From Calcarisporiella thermophila CBS 279.70 (lineage: Eukaryota > Calcarisporiellomycota): DNA of 21,176 bases. Location: contig NW_027192242.1 in NCBI RefSeq assembly GCF_041956535.1, positions 1 through 21,176 of the forward strand, in the 5' to 3' direction. The notes below the pieces were generated by a model that worked only from the letters and a program-made list of their open reading frames with translations, searched no databases and was not told where the DNA came from. Shown in pieces: positions 1-13,400 of the stretch. A program made the position numbers and the translations under genes. The first letter of the stretch is position 1. The number at the start of each line of letters is the position of its first letter.

Positions 1-52
1 CCAGTTTTTCAAAAAAGGATTTAGGGTGACGTATCACCATGATACTGAATTC

Positions 53-74
53 TGTGACGGGGGTTTTTAGTTGG
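53..74 (+). repeat. 22-bp direct repeat, left copy
   Basis: The 22 bases here, with the core GTGACGGGGGTTTTTAGTTG, are identical to those at 21155-21176 in the same orientation. The right copy is cut by the end of the window, so the repeat may be longer. I found no inverted copy in the window. It may mark a dispersed repeat family whose members lie on both sides of the locus. Confidence 0.8.
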
Positions 75-570
75 AGAGAAAGATTTAACTCCTTATTAAT
101 TTATTACAATCTCAAATGTACGTATATATATCCAATAAATGATGACGTAGCTACGTAGACAGAGATTAAGAAGATCTGAAAGTAACATATGTAACAAATT
201 CAAGCAAAATAATAAGCCACAAATTTTTTGAAAAAAATTTTTTCTAAGATACGTGACCTAAATTTTTGAAAAAAAATCGAATCGGACATTTTTTCCCTAT
301 GAACCCTGCTATTTGTTTTCTGGTTCTTCTTTTTCTTTGTTCTTTTATTATATTTTATTATATTATTATAGAGGAGTCCAAAAGTAGAAATACTTTTGTA
401 ACATTATTAATTAAGGATCCGAATCATTAACAGTCTCAGAACTGTTACAATGTTATATTATTATTATAATATAAATCATCATTGGTATACTTCATGGGAT
501 AAAAGAACAATATGAGCAATAAGAAAAACACTTTAATTTCATATACCTTCGTGCGGCATACTTGTATGAA

Positions 571-640
571 TAAAGCACGATTTGGTCACCGAAGGAGCAG
601 ATACCATCCAGGGAGAGAACCTTGGGCTCTCGCCCAAGGG
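571..640 (+). repeat. Diverged copy of the hairpin repeat, just downstream of the NRPS stop
   Basis: Contains TAAAGCACGATTTGG, then CGAAGG, then ATCCAG, then a perfect hairpin CCTTGGGC-TCTC-GCCCAAGG at 620-639. The same elements occur in the same order in the reverse complement of 19561-19635. The copy begins about 30 bp past the NRPS stop codon, so it should lie in the 3' UTR or immediate downstream region. Confidence 0.75.
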
Positions 641-669
641 GAATCGTACTTGTTATCATTTTCAATCTT

Positions 670-1414
670 CTATATTCTGCTGCTTTTCGTAGCTGCCTCT
701 ATAATATTTGATGCGAGAATTCTGACCATTTCATCTGATTGAGGAATGCTGTGACCATAACTGTGATTGACGATATAACTTAAACACGGGTCATAACGTT
801 GCAGAACCGCTAAATTATCTTTGTAGAATCTCTGATCTTTTGAGCTCATGCAGTGAATGGAAGAAATCGAAATTGGGCCGTTAAGTTTAGGATTTTTGAC
901 ATTACGAGGTAGCATAGCATATCTAAACGTTGGTTTGAATAATGTTGCGGAGAAGTGGATGCTAAAGCCCCACTGTCGCTGTATCTCTCCATTCACTGCC
1001 ATTCGATCAAGCAATTCTATGATAGCAGAACCTTGGCAGAATCCTAAGAGACCATCTACTCTTCCACCAATGTTAGAAATTTTGTTAAGTACATAACTTA
1101 TGGCAGTGTTAAGATGAGCTTGTCTTAGGAAGTAGCGTGGAATCCATTTAAAGAAAGGGCCGTCATAAAACTTTCTAATCTTTATAGTTTCTATAATTAT
1201 ACCAGAATAGGTTCAATAATCAATAACACAGTCAAGAAATATCAATTTGATACTAACCCATGAAGCTTGCTTTAACACATGCATCTAAATAAATAAAGTC
1301 AGCAACAGAACTAAGCGCATTTTCTAGTGGTCGCATCTTCAATTTCATTATCTCTTTGTTCATGGGTGAAGCGTGAAGACAAAGTATCTTGATTTTTTTT
1401 GTCAGAGGACGGAT
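670..1414 (-). other. C-terminal FSH1-family alpha/beta hydrolase (releasing domain) with Cys nucleophile
   Basis: About residues 5327-5544, encoded across a phase-1 intron (1191-1257). Family signs are the N-terminal strand IKILCLHAS, then RPLENAL and FIYLDA, a nucleophile elbow LGFCQGS, an acid region with SSKD, and [10 protein letters not shown] near the end, in the order and spacing of the FSH1 serine hydrolases. The putative catalytic residues are Cys5423 (codon 1038-1036), Asp5490 and His5518. The usual FSH1 motif is GFSQGA, so the Ser nucleophile is replaced by Cys. The common HG after the first strand is HA. In this position the domain should hydrolyse or cyclize the peptide off T4. 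FSH1-type hydrolases such as LovG are known as separate release enzymes for polyketides; fusion to an NRPS is the unusual part. Family assignment is by motif only. Confidence 0.82.
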
Positions 1415-4400
1415 TGTGCGAGTAAAATTATTCGTTAATGTTATATTGGTGTTGAGAATTTCGTTAGAATTCTTCTCTGATCCGAGAATTGCAGGTGTAG
1501 AAGCCTTATATAATGCTCTAAGTGTGATATAAATTCCATGTTTACGAAGAGCGGATATTAATGCCATTGCTGTAATTGAATCACCTCCTAGAGCGAAAAA
1601 GGAAGTATGAAGATTGATCAGATTAGCATCTACTCCAAGCACTGATGCCATTGTTTCAATAACGAGACGCTGTCTATCAGTTGTTGGCTGCTCCGGCATA
1701 AATTCAAACTGAAGCAACATCTCCTTCAATTTGGTTTGGTCGGTCTTCCCGTTAGGTGTCATTGGGAAGTTGTCTAAAGCAATAATGCTGGCAGGAACCA
1801 TGTATTCAGGTAGATAGTCAAATAGCCAGTCTTTAAGAGCATTAACATTCACCTTTGCGGGCGTGACAAAACCATATAAGTTATTGTTGCGTACAAGTGC
1901 AACAGCAAACTCCACTGTCTCATATCGACTTATTGCATCAGTAATTTCTTCGAGCTCAACTCGGTATCCCTTCAACTTGACCTGATTGTCAACTCTCCCG
2001 CAGTACTCTAGTTCGCCTGATGAAAGCCAGCGCACAATATCACCGGAAGCATACATTCTGCTTCCAGGTTCACCAAATGGATCCTCGAGGAATTTCTCAG
2101 CAGTCAGCTCTGGTCTATTAAGATAGCCTTTTGCCACCCCGACTCCTCCAATATACAACTGACCCTTGACTCCAACTGGCACCGGTCGGAATTCACTATC
2201 GAGGACATATGCCCTCATATTAGGCAACACCCTTCCCATTGTGGGTGGCATTCCAGGCTGAAGTGGAGAAGAAAATGTGCAGAAAATGGATGTCTCTGTT
2301 GGTCCATAACGGTTGTAAAACACCGTCCTATTGCTCCATCGATCAATTAGACTCTGTGGACAAATTTCTCCGACTGGCATAATGACTTTGATGTTAGGGA
2401 ATTTCTCCGGGTTTAGATGTTGAAGTCCTGTCGGTGTCAGCGTTACAATTTCCACTTTTGAAATTGTTTCAAAAATATCGTCTCCTCGCAATATTAGTGT
2501 TGCTCCGTTAGAAAGCGCGCTGAAGATTTCCCCAACAGCAGCATCAAATGCAATTGACATGAATTGACCCATACGTATTCCATCCCCCAAATGATGACGC
2601 AAAGGCTGCATTATAATGTTGTTGGTTACACCTCTGTGGTGAACTAGGACTCCCTTTGGTTTGCCAGTGGTCCCCGAAGTAAAGCTATGATACACATGGG
2701 TGGGTGAATAAATTCATGAGTATCAAATGGTAAGGATACTTACGTAATATAGGCTAGATCTTCTCCAGTAGCCAAATCCTTTGGTTTACTTACATCGCCA
2801 TCTTTCCAATTATTATCTATCAGTAAGGATATATGTGAATGATCTTTTGGAACTGACTCCATGTCCCGTAAGGTTGTCAATATAATGGGGCCTGACACAT
2901 CATCCAGTATGGATTCAATGCGCTGACGGGGAAATGCAGCATCGATGGGAACAAATGCCCCTCCGGCCTTTAGGACTGCAAGAATCCCAACTACCATCTC
3001 GATTGATCGAGAGATAACCATCCCAACGTATCTCCCAGGATAAACCCCATGTCGACGCAAAACGTGCGCGAGTGAATTAGCCTGTGCATTGAGCTCTCCA
3101 TACGTGAGAGTCCTGTCACCTTCCTCAATGGCAGTGCTTTCAGATAGTATTTGAGCCATCTTTTCAAATCCGTGGTGAAGACACTCAAACGGGACCTCAC
3201 GACTTGGTCCTTTGCTGAAGGTTTCAAGCTGCCTGGTTTCTTGCATCGAGAGTCGATTGAGATCGTTGACCATTAAACTGCCTCTAGGGATGGTTTTTAT
3301 AACTTTGTGCACTGTTTCCTGATATTTGGATACTATACTTGACACAACTTGCTTATCGAATTGAGAACAATCATATTTGATGGTGCCAAGAATTGTGTGC
3401 TCTGCTGTTTTCAAAGTTATTCCTAGTGGATAACCAGTACTGCCAGGCTGATATATTTTGCATCGTTTGATTCCTTGGACTTTGAAATGCGTAGAAGATG
3501 ATGTTGATTCAAAATTATTATAGTTAAATAGTGTGGGAAACATCTCTCGTGTCCATGGAAAACCTGTCCAGCGCCGAATATCGGATAGTGATACCTGATC
3601 GTAAGGAAGGGAGTTCACGTGAAATTCCTGTATTGCAAGAAGAAGCTCATTAACTGTCATTGAATCCTTCAACACAATCCGGGTGGGAATAGTGTTGATA
3701 AGCGAACCAAGCACCCTAATGCAGGCAGTTTCGGTCAATTGTATAGCCAAAATAATAATTAAAAAAAAATAATACGCACCTTGTAATATCATGAACACCT
3801 CCGTCGCGCCCCATGACAACGCAGCCGAATATCACATCGTTGCATCGTGTATAATGACGTAGGGTCACAGCCCACATTGCTTTAAGAAAGTTGGCTGCGG
3901 TCACACCAAGAATTTGGCAATAAGACTGAATCTGTTCAGTTGTAGTATTTAGATCAAATGTATTGGTATGAAATCCCACCTCCTTGGGGCTTTTTCTTTT
4001 AATGATAATATCTAACTTGTCAGGAACCGTCGCTCCTTCAAATGCTGACCTCCAAAACTCCATTGCTTCACTCGTATTAATCGATAATATTGACTCGACA
4101 TGCGTCTTGAATTGAGGCCTAACTACTACCTCATCACCAAGATATGACCTAAACAGATCAGAAAAAAGCATTGGCTCCGACCAACCATCCACAATTAGGT
4201 GATGTAGCGTCCACAATAGGCGATATTGATTAGTTTCCTTAATACGTGCAATCGTGAATCGAACAAAGGTTGTGCTCTCCAAACTGAATCCGCGGGACCT
4301 CTCTTCAGCAAGGAAGTGCTCTTGTTGTTCGTCAGCTTCTGAAGTGGTCCATTCGATCGTGCACTCAAATGCTTTCGGTGCGTTTTTGAGGACAATTTGG

Positions 4401-7400
4401 AATATTCCCCCTTGAGTCGAAACAAAAACGGTTCGAAGAATGGTATTTGCATTCACAACTTTAGCCCAAGCAACTTGTAGGCGATCTAAGTCGAAATCGC
4501 AATCTATTTCATATACCGTTTGAAGCATATAAGATCCAGAGTCTTGTGAAAGTTGCGAGATAAAGCTTGTTTGAAGGGGAGTGGCAGGGTAAATGTCTTC
4601 AACCTCGCGCGGCGTAAGCTTCAAAATCGGTAGATATTCGTTTTCGATCTCTGCCAGAATAGTAGGATCTTTGATTAATGTAAAATCAAACACTGAGAGT
4701 GCGCCAGGAGTTTTCGGGTTGCAGCAATGATCTATAACCCTATGCATCGAGACTGTCCATTTTCTTCCCCAAGCTTCCAGTGTTTCCCTATGAAACAAAG
4801 ATGAGTTGAATCTGATTATTAGCTGGAGACAGTTTTCGGTATTGAACGAGTATTCAACTGCGATATTGCTATATACTTGGTCGTCGGAGTTAGAGTACAT
4901 ATTAAATTGTTTGTCGATCTCAAAAATGATTAACTCATTATTGACATCAAAAGGGATATCTGAGCGCTTGAAATATATTATTGTATTACGGTAACACTTT
5001 TCAGATTCGCCGTTTCCAATTGGTATTTCCGAAGTTGTGCTGAAGTTAGCATCGCTTCTTGGAGTTGATTGTAGGGCAGCTTTAATAGCCCTAATAATTG
5101 TGCTCAGATCATCTTCATTAGTCATGGAGAGACAAATGGGATGAAGGGTGGCGAACTGTCCCACTGTTCTTGAGATGTCGAATTGCTTGCCATTATATTT
5201 GCGATTCGAGTCCTCATAGATAACCGAGAGATGTCCCTGGCCCGTGGTCTCATGGAAACTAGTCAAAAGAGCCGCAAGGATCAGTTGATGGTCATTTGTT
5301 TTGTAAGTTTCATTAGCCTTTTTAAACGAAGCTGATACACTTGCATCGACCTCGTTTACCAGAACGCAAATTTCACTGGTTGCAACACTGATGGAAATGA
5401 ATTAAATTGAAGGATTAGGACTAAGTTTAACTGGCTATACAATTCGCGTTCAACTATTACCCGAAACTGTGTCGATTAGGAAGGATTCCCAAGCCAACTG
5501 ACTCAGCAGAGCATTGCCAATCATTAACGTGGCACGTTTGCTGTTTCATCCAGATTGCCCACTCGCGGAATGATGTAGTCCTCTCCTCAAGAATATATCC
5601 TCTCAGCAGACGATCGAGGTCTCTGAGGAGAATACTCCACGATAAAAGATCTACAGCAAGACTGTTAGCTGCGAAAAACATTTTCTGATCACCCTCTATC
5701 TGTAAAAAAATTTTAAGATTATATTTTATCACGGTTATAACTTAGTTCTGGAGGTGAAATCTCATCGAACATGTGCTTACTTCAAAGAGAGAGGCACAGT
5801 AAACGTGCCCTCCTGTTAAATCGCAAGAGGCTAGTTGCCTTACTTGTTCTCGAACTTCATCAGTATGCTCACAGTGGATGTGCCTAACATTCACTTCACG
5901 TGCACCATCTTCCAATACGGTCTGTCTCCAAATTCCATCACCATCCACGTAGAAGCGTGTCCGGAGCATATCGTGTTGCGCTACGATTTTTTCTATAGCT
6001 CTACAGAAATCTACAAAGTCTATATGCTCACGTGGTATAAGGAACCATCCATTGTCAAAACAGCAGGAGTGCAGTCTCGAAGCCTCTAAAAGCCGCTGTT
6101 GCAGTGAAGTCAGTGGAATTTCTCCAATAGCACCAGTTGCACTCGCGCCTAAATTTTCCGCCTCTTGAGCGATTTCAGCTAATCTTGCCGGGACCGCAGC
6201 CCTAAAAATCTGCTGTATGGTAATTTGTAAACCATGCTGACGAAATGCCGCGGCCAACGTCATTGCCGAAATTGAGTCACCACCAAGCGCAAAGAAAGAT
6301 GTATGGAGATTGATCAGGTTAGCATCCAAATTGAGTACCGATGCCATTATTTCTATGACTAGCCGCTGTTTATCCGTTGTCGGTTTCTCTGGTATAACCT
6401 CAAGATCACCTAGTGTATCTCTCAATTTGGACTTATTGGTCTTTCCATTCGGAGTCATGGGGAACTCTTTTAGTGCTACTACGGCGGCTGGTACCATGTA
6501 ATCAGGCAGGAAATTAAACAGCGAGATCCGGAGATCTTCAATATCCACATCGGCTGGTGTAACAAATCCAAACAAGATATTGTCGCGCACCACTGCAGTT
6601 GCAGACTCAACTCCCACATACCGTCTCATTGCAACCGCTATTTCCTCGAGCTCTATTCGGTATCCCTTCAGCTTGACCTGATCATCCACCCTCCCACAGA
6701 ACTCCAGCTCTCCCGAAGAAAGCCATCGCACAATATCTCCCGAGGCATACATTCTGCTCCCAGGCTCTGCAAATGGGTCCTCAATAAATTTCTCTGCAGT
6801 TAGCTCTGGTTGGTTGAGATATCCCAATGCTACTCCAACGCCACCTATGTACAGCTGACCCTTGACGCCGATGGGCACGGGTTGAAGCTCACTGTCGAGT
6901 ACATACGCTCTCATGTTTGGTAGCACGCTTCCCATTGTGGGCATCATGTTCGGCTTTAATGGCTGAGTACAAGTGCAAAAAATTGAAGCTTCTGTTGGTC
7001 CATAATCGATGTAAAAATTGACCTGTTCTCCCCATCTATCTATTAAAGCAGGTGGGCAAGCTTCTCCAATTGCGTCGATGATTTTGACATTTTTGTAATT
7101 TTTCGGATTAAGGTTAAGAAGGCCGGTTGGTGTCAATTTTACAATCTCGACTTTGGATAATGTTGACTCGATATTTGCTTCCCGCAAGACCAAGGTAGCA
7201 CCTTTTGATAACGTCATGAAAATATCGCCCACATATCCATCGAATGATAGAGACAGAAATGCACCAGCTCGAATTCCTGGTTTTAGCTGGGATGCAATAG
7301 GGTGCGTCAAAACGTTATTAATTACACCTCTGTGTCGAACCATGACTCCTTTTGGCTTTCCTGTTGTGCCAGAAGTAAAGCTACATAGAAATAATATCAA

Positions 7401-10400
7401 TAAGAAAGAGAAATGAATATTGAATGAAATGAAACTATTTACACAATGTAAGCGAGATCATCACCGGTGGCTAGCTCATTTGGTTTGTTGATATTTGCGC
7501 ATTTCTGTGTAAACTTGTCAATTAGAAATGCTGTAGAAAAATATGTCATTGGTACAGAAGTTTTGTCTCTAGAAGTTGTCAACAAAATATGGCTGTCGAT
7601 ATCATTCAAAATGGTCTTAATCCGATCTTGAGGGAATTCAGCATCAATTGGTACATATGCACCGCCAGCTTTAAGAACAGCTAGGATTCCAATTATCATC
7701 TCAATAGATTGCGAGACGACAAGCCCAATTTTAATTCCTGGGGCAACCCCTCGGTGTTGCAAAAAATGTGCAAGTGCATTAGCATGTTCATCCAGTTCTT
7801 TATACGTGATACTCCTATCACTATCCTCGACAGCAACCATTTCAGGTAATTGCCGCGCCATTTCTTCAAAACCGTGGTGTAAACATTCGTATGGAATTTT
7901 ATTCCTAGGACCTATACTGAACTTCTTAACCAACGCAGTTTCCTGCTCCGAGAGTTGATTCAAATCCCCAACCGTTAAGTTTTGTGCTGAGTTTATCCTT
8001 AGAGCTTCGTGTAGTACTGCTCGATATTTAGACATGATTCTTATTATAACTTGGATATCGAACAAGAATGCATTGTAGTTGACAGTAGAAAGGATTGTGC
8101 CTAAGTCGGGATGCAATACAACTCCTAGTGGATACTCTGTATTAATGGGCTGCTCAATATTGCATTTTTTGAATCTCTGGAACATATAACTCGTAGATAG
8201 TGAAAATATATCGAAATCAATATAATTAAGTATTGTTGGAAACATCACCTGCGTCCATGGGAGACCAGTCCAATGTCTAATATCAGAAAGTGAAGTCTGA
8301 GTGTAAGGAAGTGAGCTCAAATGGAACTCTTGCATTGTAAGGATGAGTTCTCTAATCGTCATTGAGTCCTTCAGCACAGTGCGAACCGGGATAGTGTTAA
8401 TGAGCGAACCGAGCATTCTATTGCGAGTAATATCTGTTATTTGCATGGGTTAAAATGTCCAATAAGCATAAAATATACCTTGAAGAATCTTCAGTGCCTC
8501 CTTCTCTCCCCAAAACAACGCAGCCAAATATCACATCATTGCAACGAGTATAGTGATAAAGGACCACAGCCCACATCGCTCGAAAAAAATTGGATACGGT
8601 TACTCCAAGTTTTTTGCAATATACCCGAATTTGATCAGTATCGACTTCCAAATCAAACGACATAGCACGAAAGCCTGCTCGCTCAGAAATACACGGTTTG
8701 TCCGCGATCTCTAGCTTGTCGGGAACAATCGCTCCTTCAAACACTGACTTCCAATACTTCATTGCTTCGGTGGTATTACTTGAAACTAATGACTCGATAT
8801 GTGCCTTGAAAGGTGGTCGGACCTCCACTATATCCCCAATATATGCTTTGTATAAATCATCAAAGAATAATTGGAAAGACCACCCATCCATAATTGAATG
8901 ATGCATTGTCCAGAGCAGTCGATACCGGCTCGTTTCCTTGATGTGAGCAACCGTAAGCCTCACAAATGACAGGCAATCTAAATTAAATCCCCGCCTGCGG
9001 TCTTCGGCTAAGAAAATCTCCTGCTCTTCGTCGATATCTGTCCACTCAATTATATTCACGTGTGCTTTAGGTAGATGCTTAAGGACGACCTGAAAAACGC
9101 CCTCCCGCGTAGAGACAAAGGCAGTACGAAGAATGGAGTTTGCACACACTATTTTAGCCCAAGCGTCTACCAAACGATCAAAGTCGAAATCATGCTCAAT
9201 CTCATATACAGATTGTATCAGATATGATCCAGTATCTTGCATGAGACGCGAGATAAAACTCATCTGCATTGGCGTGGCTGGATAAATGTCCTCCACGTCA
9301 CGTGGTTTTAGCCCCAAGGTTGGAAGATGTAAGATTTCAATCTCTTCTAGCAAGGAAGAGTCTTTCATTAGTGTGAAATCGGTGACCGAGAATACTCCAG
9401 GATTGCTCGGACTGCAACAATGATCTATAATCCTCTGCATCGAAGCCGCCCAGTTTTTTCCCCACAAATTCAGGATTCCCGCATGGAATAGTGATGGGTT
9501 GAAGTCCATCGTCAACTGGAGACATCTGTTAACATTAAAAGTATATTCGACAGTAATTGCACTAAATATCCTGCTTTTTTTACTGCAGCACTTGCTGTAT
9601 TGGTTGTCAAGCATAAGGAAGGATAGCTGTTCATTATCATTATAAGGGAATGCGGAGCGCCTGAAATAAATTGGCAGGTTATGGTAACCTTGATTGGTCT
9701 CTCCATTTTCACTTAGCAATGACGATGCCCAAGTCATGTCATAAAAGGTAGTTCCGTCGGATATAGCATGCAGAGCAGTTTTGATCCCATTAATAACCAT
9801 GCTAAGGTCATCCTCATAGGTAATGGATAGAGAGATGGGATGAAGAATGGAAAACTGCCCCACTGTCCTTGAGATATCGAGATGCTCGCCCTTAGGCTTG
9901 CGACTTGAATCTTCATAGATAACTGAGAGAAAACTTTTACCCGTGATCTCCTGGAAGCTAATCAAGAGAGCCGCTAGAATCAGATGATGATCTTTAGTTT
10001 TATAAGTGTCATTCGCCATTTTGAGGCAAGCTGATGTATCCGAGTCAAGTTCGCTTATGAGGATACAATTATCACCCGCTCTATCGCCGGAAGTGCTGAA
10101 AGGGAAGGTTATGGGGTTAGGGCATTGAAATACTATGTTAATAGTACGTAAACGTCTCTTACCTAGCGCCCTGATAATTGGTAAGAACTTTGAGATCAGA
10201 AAACTCAATAAATTGCTCCCTACTATTTAGCTCAACTGGCAACATCTGCTGCTCCATCCAGGTTGCCCATTCACGGAACGACGTTGTCTTCTTCTCAAGA
10301 GCGCGTCCACATAGCAGGCGATCAAAATCCTCAAGTAGAATATGCCATGAAACTATATCAACCGCAAGACAGTGCGCTGCGAAATACAACTTCTGCTCGC

Positions 10401-13400
10401 TACCAATCTGTAACGTGTTCAAAGGTTATATTTCGCCATGATTAGAGCATTAGTTGGAATTGAAGGCCAATCCATCATATGGTTACCTCGAAAAGAGCAG
10501 CGCAATAAACATGCTCTCCTACAATATCGTGAGGAGCTAACCGCCTTACATGCTCCCAAACCTCGCTGTCATGTTCACATAAGATGTGGCTAACATTTGC
10601 TTTATGTTTTGTAGTTTCCAATACGGTTTGCCTCCAGTTGCCATCGTTATCCTTGTAGAAGCGTGTCCGAAGCATATCATGGTGGTTAACGAGGGAAGTA
10701 ATTGCTTGGTTGAAACTACCAAAATCAATGAACTCTCGTGGGGTAAAAAAATACCCCTGATCGAAATGGTGGTGGTAAGCCCGCTTTGAGCCAAGGAGCC
10801 AGCTCTGCATGGGATTTAAGCAGATATTTGCTAGCGAAGGAGCTACGTGAGTTTCTCTATTGTTCTTCTGTCTTACAATAGCTGCTAGTTGAGCAAGAGT
10901 AGGTGCCTTTAAAACTTGTGCAATATTGACAATAAGTCCATGCTTCCTGAAAACGGATACTAGAGTAATTGCCGAGATGGAATCGCCTCCAAGGGCGAAA
11001 AAAGACGAGTTAAAATCAAGCATATCGACATCGATCTTGAGGACCGTCGCTATAAGTTTAATGATAAGCTTTTGCTTCTCGGTGACGGGAAGATGTTGTC
11101 CTGTATTTTTTTGAAGAGGAAGCATTTTCAATTTCTGCTTGTCAACCTTTCCATTGGCCGTTATAGGGAATGTTTCGAGGGCTATTATTGTTGCTGGAAC
11201 CATATAATCTGGCAAGAAATCAAAAAGCGAATTTCGCACAGCTTCTACATCCACTTCAGCTGGCGTAACAAACCCAAACAATGTGCTATCTTTGACAAGA
11301 GCTACAGCTAATTCAACACCTGGATATGCATTAATGACTGTCGCTACCTCGCCAAGCTCTACTCGATATCCCATCAACTTAATCTGGTCGTCTGTTCGTC
11401 CAAGAATCTCCAGATTTCCATCCAAATTCCATCTGACCAAGTCACCGGTTCTGTACATCCTAGTTCCAAGTCTGAAGGGATTATCAATGAAGCGCTCAGC
11501 GGTGAATTCGGGTTGATTGATATATCCCTTAGTCACACCTGGTCCAGTAATATAAAGCTCTCCGGTAACTCCAATTGGAACTATTTTCAGGTTGTGATCC
11601 AACACGTAGTATGACATGTTATTGATAGGTCGACCAACGCCGATTCTTACCCCTTTTTTGAGTTCTTGAGCACTAGTGATGATGCTTGTTTCAGTTGGGC
11701 CATATGCATTAAACATCCTCGCATAGGGTAACCATGTGTCTACTAGTGTTTGTGGGACTGGTTCACCAGCAACGTATATAACCTGAAGGTTTGGGGCATC
11801 CTCTGGTTTAATATGCTGTAACCCAGTAGGTGTAATAAGTAGTGCCTGCGTATCTTCAAGCGATGCGATTACATTTTCGTCAGATCGAAGCAACAACGTT
11901 CCACCATGAGTGAAGCATGTGAATATTTCTCCGACCGCGCCGTCAAAACCTACCGACATGAACTGTAATTGTAATATCCCAGGGCCTGAGCCGTTAGTGG
12001 TCATAATATCCTGAACACAATTCATCGCACCACCGTGGTGAATTGGTACTCCCTTTGGTTTACCAGTTGTTCCAGAGGTGTATACAATTATAGCAGTATC
12101 ACCACTTGATGACAAATCATCGGGTTTTGAAACTTCCTCTAGATTTGATAGCATGAATTCATCTAAAGTTATGAGCTCTCTATTCTCGAATACAAAGACT
12201 GTGGAAGCTACGGATTGTATTGTAACAATGGCTATGCAGGCGGCATCGTCCAAAATGTAATTAATGCGATCCACTGGAAAAGCGGCATTAATTGGAACAT
12301 ATGCACCACCCGCCTTGAGGATACCAAGAATACCAATAATCATCTCAATTGACCGATTAATGACAAGACCAACATTACATCCTGGTTTAATATACATTTT
12401 CCTCAACACACTAGCAAGAGCATTAGCGCGATAGTCAAGCTCATAATAAGTCATTGTTTTTCCCGAAGGATCGATGATCGCAGAGACATTCGGTTGATTA
12501 ACAGCATAATACTCGAATCCATGGTGAAGACATGGATAAATCAATGGTCTAGCATCACCGGAGCAGATGTTGTCAAGAAACAATGCGTCAGAGGAGGATA
12601 AGACATTTAAACCCAATAATGTTGGGGTAGCAGTAACCGGCGATGTTAAGATTGTGAATGCCACTTCTTTGAATTTTGTTATCATCCTATCAGCGGTATT
12701 GGGTTCAATCATGGTTGTGTTGATTAAAGCGCTCAGATTTAATAATTTGTCAGATGATGCGATAGTTACAATCAGAGGATATTCACTTCCTTCATAGTGA
12801 TCGACCTTCGTTAAACGAAATTCACATTTCATGTTAACCAAATCACTGAGTGGTGAGGGAGTGCTTTGATATGATATGACCGTTGGGAACATTCCCTGTG
12901 TCCACGGAAATTCAGTCCAACGTTTGATATCGCTTAGTGGAACATGGCTATAGGGAAGTGAAGCCACATGATACTCCTGAATTGCCAAAAGAAGCTCATT
13001 GACCGTCATAGAATCCTTCAACACGGCTCGGACTGGAATAGTGTTGATGAGCATCCCGATCATACTATTTTTCAAGAAAAATGAATATACAGCTTTAATC
13101 TACTAAACACTGGTCCATTGAGTCGGATGCAACTATCCTTACCTTGTAACATTGTCGATACTTTCATCGCGACCCATAACCACGCTTCCAAAGATTACGT
13201 CGTCACTTCGAGTGTAATGACGTAGTACGATAGCCCATAGAGCTCTGCAAAAATTTGATATAGTAACACCAAGTCCCATACAATAATGGTGAAGTCGTTC
13301 CATTGGGATATCAAGCTTATAAGTTCGCGATAATACGCCTCTATCTTTAGAGCAAGTATTTACATGGGAAATATTAATTTTCTCAGGAGGAGTAGCCCCA

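Larger units (their letters stand above)
1..669. other. AT-rich 3' flank of the NRPS gene
   Basis: No convincing gene. The stretch is AT-rich, with two similar short segments near 223-240 and 258-276 built around AAATTTTTGAAAAAAA-type sequence. A small palindrome, GGTGA-CGTA-TCACC, lies at 25-38. Downstream of the NRPS stop (670) on the minus strand, AATAAA-type hexamers occur at 349-344 and 359-354 and could serve polyadenylation; this is weak because such hexamers arise by chance in AT-rich DNA. The repeat copies at 53-74 and 571-640 are listed separately. Confidence 0.5.

Noticed and set aside
512-742. Plus-strand open frame near the left edge
   Set aside because: It runs through the repeat at 571-640 and into the 3' end of the NRPS gene, with no recognizable protein features.
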